Source: Phascolarctobacterium_A sp902463975 (GTDB lineage: Bacteria > Bacillota > Negativicutes > Acidaminococcales > Acidaminococcaceae). From it: 42,276 bases of DNA. This document shows positions 40,359 to 42,276 of the stretch, piece by piece. Position 1 is the stretch's first letter; each line of letters opens with the position of its first letter. The notes under the pieces are model-generated. The model searched no databases and was not told the origin of the DNA. It saw nothing but the letters and a program-made list of their open reading frames with translations. The DNA lies in assembly GCF_902463975.1 (NCBI RefSeq), contig NZ_CABQHJ010000028.1:1-42276 (forward strand), written 5' to 3'. The translations under genes were made by a program, and so were the position numbers.

Positions 40359-41070
40359 CTTCCTGCTCCTGTTGTGCCAGCAGATTTTCTGCAAAAAGCA
40401 AATCCTCCGGCGTAGTAATTTTAATATTTTCGTAGCGTCCTAACGCTGTCGCTACCTTATGGCCCATCAGCTCTACTACCGAAGCATCGTCGGTAACAGC
40501 AGCGGGATGTGCCGCCAGCTGCGCGTAAGCCTGCTTCAGCAGTTCTGCGGTAAAAATCTGCGGTGTCTGTACTGCCATCAGCGTACTGCGCTCAGGCGTA
40601 GCAGTTACAATACCGTCGGTGCCGACAACCTTGATGGTATCCTTCACCGGAACGGCAGCAATTGCAGCGCCATGCACCTTGGCAGCAGCCAATGTGCGTT
40701 CAAAAACAGCGCGTCCCGCAAAGGGACGCGCGCCATCGTGTACAGCTATATAGCAATCTGTTTCCTCCACTGTCGCCAGCGCATTGGCAACGCTATCCTG
40801 ACGCTCCTTGCCACCGGCTACCACGCAAAACGGCAGTGTCCGAAAATAATCTTTCTGATAGCCTGCCAAAAGCTCACGGCCTTCAACAACCTCCTGCGGC
40901 GCCAACACGACAACGGCACGCTTAACCAGACTTGTTGCCTCCAGCATATGCAGACAGTGCACCAGAAGCGGTGCACCGTTCAGCATAGCAAAGGCCTTAT
41001 TAATCCCCAGCCCCAAACGCTTACCGGCGCCTGCAGCCGGAACAATTACAATAAGTTCATCCTTGCCCAT
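40348..41070 (-). CDS. ispD: 2-C-methyl-D-erythritol 4-phosphate cytidylyltransferase
   Basis: Transfers CMP to methylerythritol phosphate in the isoprenoid pathway. The 240-aa protein has the nucleotide loop VPAAGAGKRLG, the VHDGARPF motif and the VKDTIKVV segment. It begins ten bases after the PIN/TRAM gene and overlaps ispF. GGAG precedes the ATG. Confidence 0.95.
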   Translation of the reverse strand: MGKDELIVIVPAAGAGKRLGLGINKAFAMLNGAPLLVHCLHMLEATSLVKRAVVVLAPQEVVEGRELLAGYQKDYFRTLPFCVVAGGKERQDSVANALATVEETDCYIAVHDGARPFAGRAVFERTLAAAKVHGAAIAAVPVKDTIKVVGTDGIVTATPERSTLMAVQTPQIFTAELLKQAYAQLAAHPAAVTDDASVVELMGHKVATALGRYENIKITTPEDLLFAENLLAQQEQEDGK

Positions 41071-41080
41071 CTCAAAGCTC

Positions 41081-42211
41081 CTATTTTGTTTTGGCGAAAA
41101 TCATTCTTCCGGCAGATGTCTGCAGTACACTGGTTACCACAACAATCGCACTGTGACCAATAGAGTGACGTCCGTTTTCTACGACAATCATAGTGCCATC
41201 ATCAAGATAAGCAACAGCTTGTCCCTGCTCCTTGCCTTCCTTAACCAGAAAGACATTCATTTCCTCGCCTGCAACAACTACCGGTTTAATGGCATTCGCC
41301 AGCTCATTGATATTCAATACCTTAACGCCCTGGATACCGGCAACCTTATTCAGGTTATAATCATTAGTAATGATGTCAGCATTAGCCTGTCTTGCCAAAC
41401 GTACCAGCTTAGCATCCACGCCATCCAGATCATCGTAATCATTATCTACAACCAGAATACGATTCTTGTAGCTTATTTGCAAATCATGCACCAAATCCAG
41501 ACCACGACGCCCTTTGGCGCGCTTCATGTTGTCCGAAGAATCCGCCAGCTTCTGCAGCTCCTCCAACACAAAATTCGGCACCACCAGCTGTCCATCTAAA
41601 AAGCCTGCAGCCATAATATCCATAACACGTCCGTCAATAATGACGCTGGTATCAAGCAATTTATTGCTGCTGTAAAGACGGTCCCCCAAAGGGCCATCCA
41701 ATACGCTCTTTGTTTCATCGACAGGCTTTACGGACTTACGCGTAGGAATGCGGTTAAAAAACTCCACAATATCATTATGCTTACGCAAAGCCAGCTTAGC
41801 ACCGACAACCGAAAGTACAAGGCTTAGTACGATGGGAATAAACGGTCCGATAACCGGCAGTCTGGAAAAAGGACTGCCTATCAGATTTGCTAAAATCAGA
41901 CCGATGCCGATACCGAAAATCATTACCAGAATATCACTGGTAGGTACGCCGGAGAGAGAAACCGTCAGACGTTCAGCGTAATTGAACAGCCATTTTGTAA
42001 TAAACGGTGCCAATACTAAGCCAAGCCAGGAAGATATAAAAAGACCTGGTAAGGTCAGTATCATTGTAGCAAAGGTAATTCCCATTAAGCCATTGCCGTG
42101 TAAATCATAGCCCAAGTAATTTGATAAAAACGGTAAAGATAAATTTGTTAGTATGAGTCCGGTTACAATAATAATTAACGATATGCTCAAGCTAATAATT
42201 TTTCTCAGCAT
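41081..42211 (-). CDS. PIN/TRAM-domain membrane protein (YacL family)
   Basis: A 376-aa protein with about four N-terminal membrane helices (1-150), a PIN-like nuclease domain with acidic residues in LLDTSVIIDGRVMDI, DLVHDLQ and DIITNDYNL, and a C-terminal TRAM RNA-binding domain (EEMNVFLVKEGKEQGQAVAYL). Probably a membrane-anchored nuclease acting on RNA; its substrate is unknown. First gene of the ispD-ispF unit, as in Bacillus. Start ATG at 42211 follows AAGGAG by eight bases. Confidence 0.93.
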   Translation of the reverse strand: MLRKIISLSISLIIIVTGLILTNLSLPFLSNYLGYDLHGNGLMGITFATMILTLPGLFISSWLGLVLAPFITKWLFNYAERLTVSLSGVPTSDILVMIFGIGIGLILANLIGSPFSRLPVIGPFIPIVLSLVLSVVGAKLALRKHNDIVEFFNRIPTRKSVKPVDETKSVLDGPLGDRLYSSNKLLDTSVIIDGRVMDIMAAGFLDGQLVVPNFVLEELQKLADSSDNMKRAKGRRGLDLVHDLQISYKNRILVVDNDYDDLDGVDAKLVRLARQANADIITNDYNLNKVAGIQGVKVLNINELANAIKPVVVAGEEMNVFLVKEGKEQGQAVAYLDDGTMIVVENGRHSIGHSAIVVVTSVLQTSAGRMIFAKTK

Positions 42212-42276
42212 TGCATTTTCTCCTTTCTTTAAAATTTGCTTCATAGTAGTTCTTGTTACTACTATATCAATTATAT

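Noticed and set aside
1..42276. CRISPR array
   Set aside because: No regularly spaced direct repeats were seen; repeats present are the 13-bp island ends, the 37-bp terminator copies, IS ends and hairpins.

Overview
This 42.3 kb window looks like chromosomal DNA of an anaerobic member of the Negativicutes (Firmicutes), probably near Phascolarctobacterium/Acidaminococcus. That placement is an inference from gene content and order, not a search result. The indicators are a class III (oxygen-sensitive) ribonucleotide reductase, ferredoxin-type and iron-dependent redox proteins, the order rng-rplU-prp-rpmA, and the Firmicutes block yacL-ispD-ispF-gltX-cysS-mrnC-thyX-rlmB-yacP-sigH. Most genes are on the minus strand, with strong Shine-Dalgarno sequences and near-consensus sigma-A promoters.

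Layout. 1-0.7 kb: terminators and a small conserved Cys-containing protein. 0.9-5.7 kb: an intracellular-type gamma-glutamyltransferase next to a polar amino-acid ABC transporter with two paralogous lipoprotein binding proteins. 5.9-7.5 kb: an ATPase of unknown role. 7.7-8.0 kb: a candidate structured RNA with its own promoter. 8.1-11.7 kb: an HD-GYP protein, then nrdG and nrdD, whose promoter carries two NrdR boxes and is followed by an early terminator. 12-14.3 kb: a DMT exporter, then an iron-type alcohol dehydrogenase behind a leader that folds as a terminator/antiterminator switch. 14.4-17.8 kb: rpmA, prp, rplU, rng and a flavodoxin/ferredoxin protein.

17.98-26.53 kb: a defence-type genomic island at the 3' end of guaA. 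It is bounded by a 13-bp direct repeat that contains the last codons and stop of guaA. It carries a DpnII-like (GATC) restriction-modification set (an HTH-fused Dam-type methylase, a small Cys protein, the endonuclease and a second methylase), a PHP-plus-SMC-like ATPase, a DUF6061-like protein, the tail of a relaxase, and an IS3-family element that truncates the relaxase. No integrase remains. The original guaA terminator appears to have been left on the far side of the island.

28-42.2 kb: a dicarboxylate/amino-acid symporter, a small DUF4160 gene pair flanked by 37-bp repeats beside tRNA-Thr, uppP, a phosphofructokinase transcribed with a stand-alone BrxF-like P-loop protein, and then the translation/isoprenoid/sigH housekeeping block.

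The most interesting items are the guaA island and its composite defence operon, the ~235-nt candidate RNA at 7.74-7.97 kb, the attenuator before the alcohol dehydrogenase, and the orphan BrxF-like protein. All coordinates and motif matches were read by eye; no folding, alignment or database search was run.
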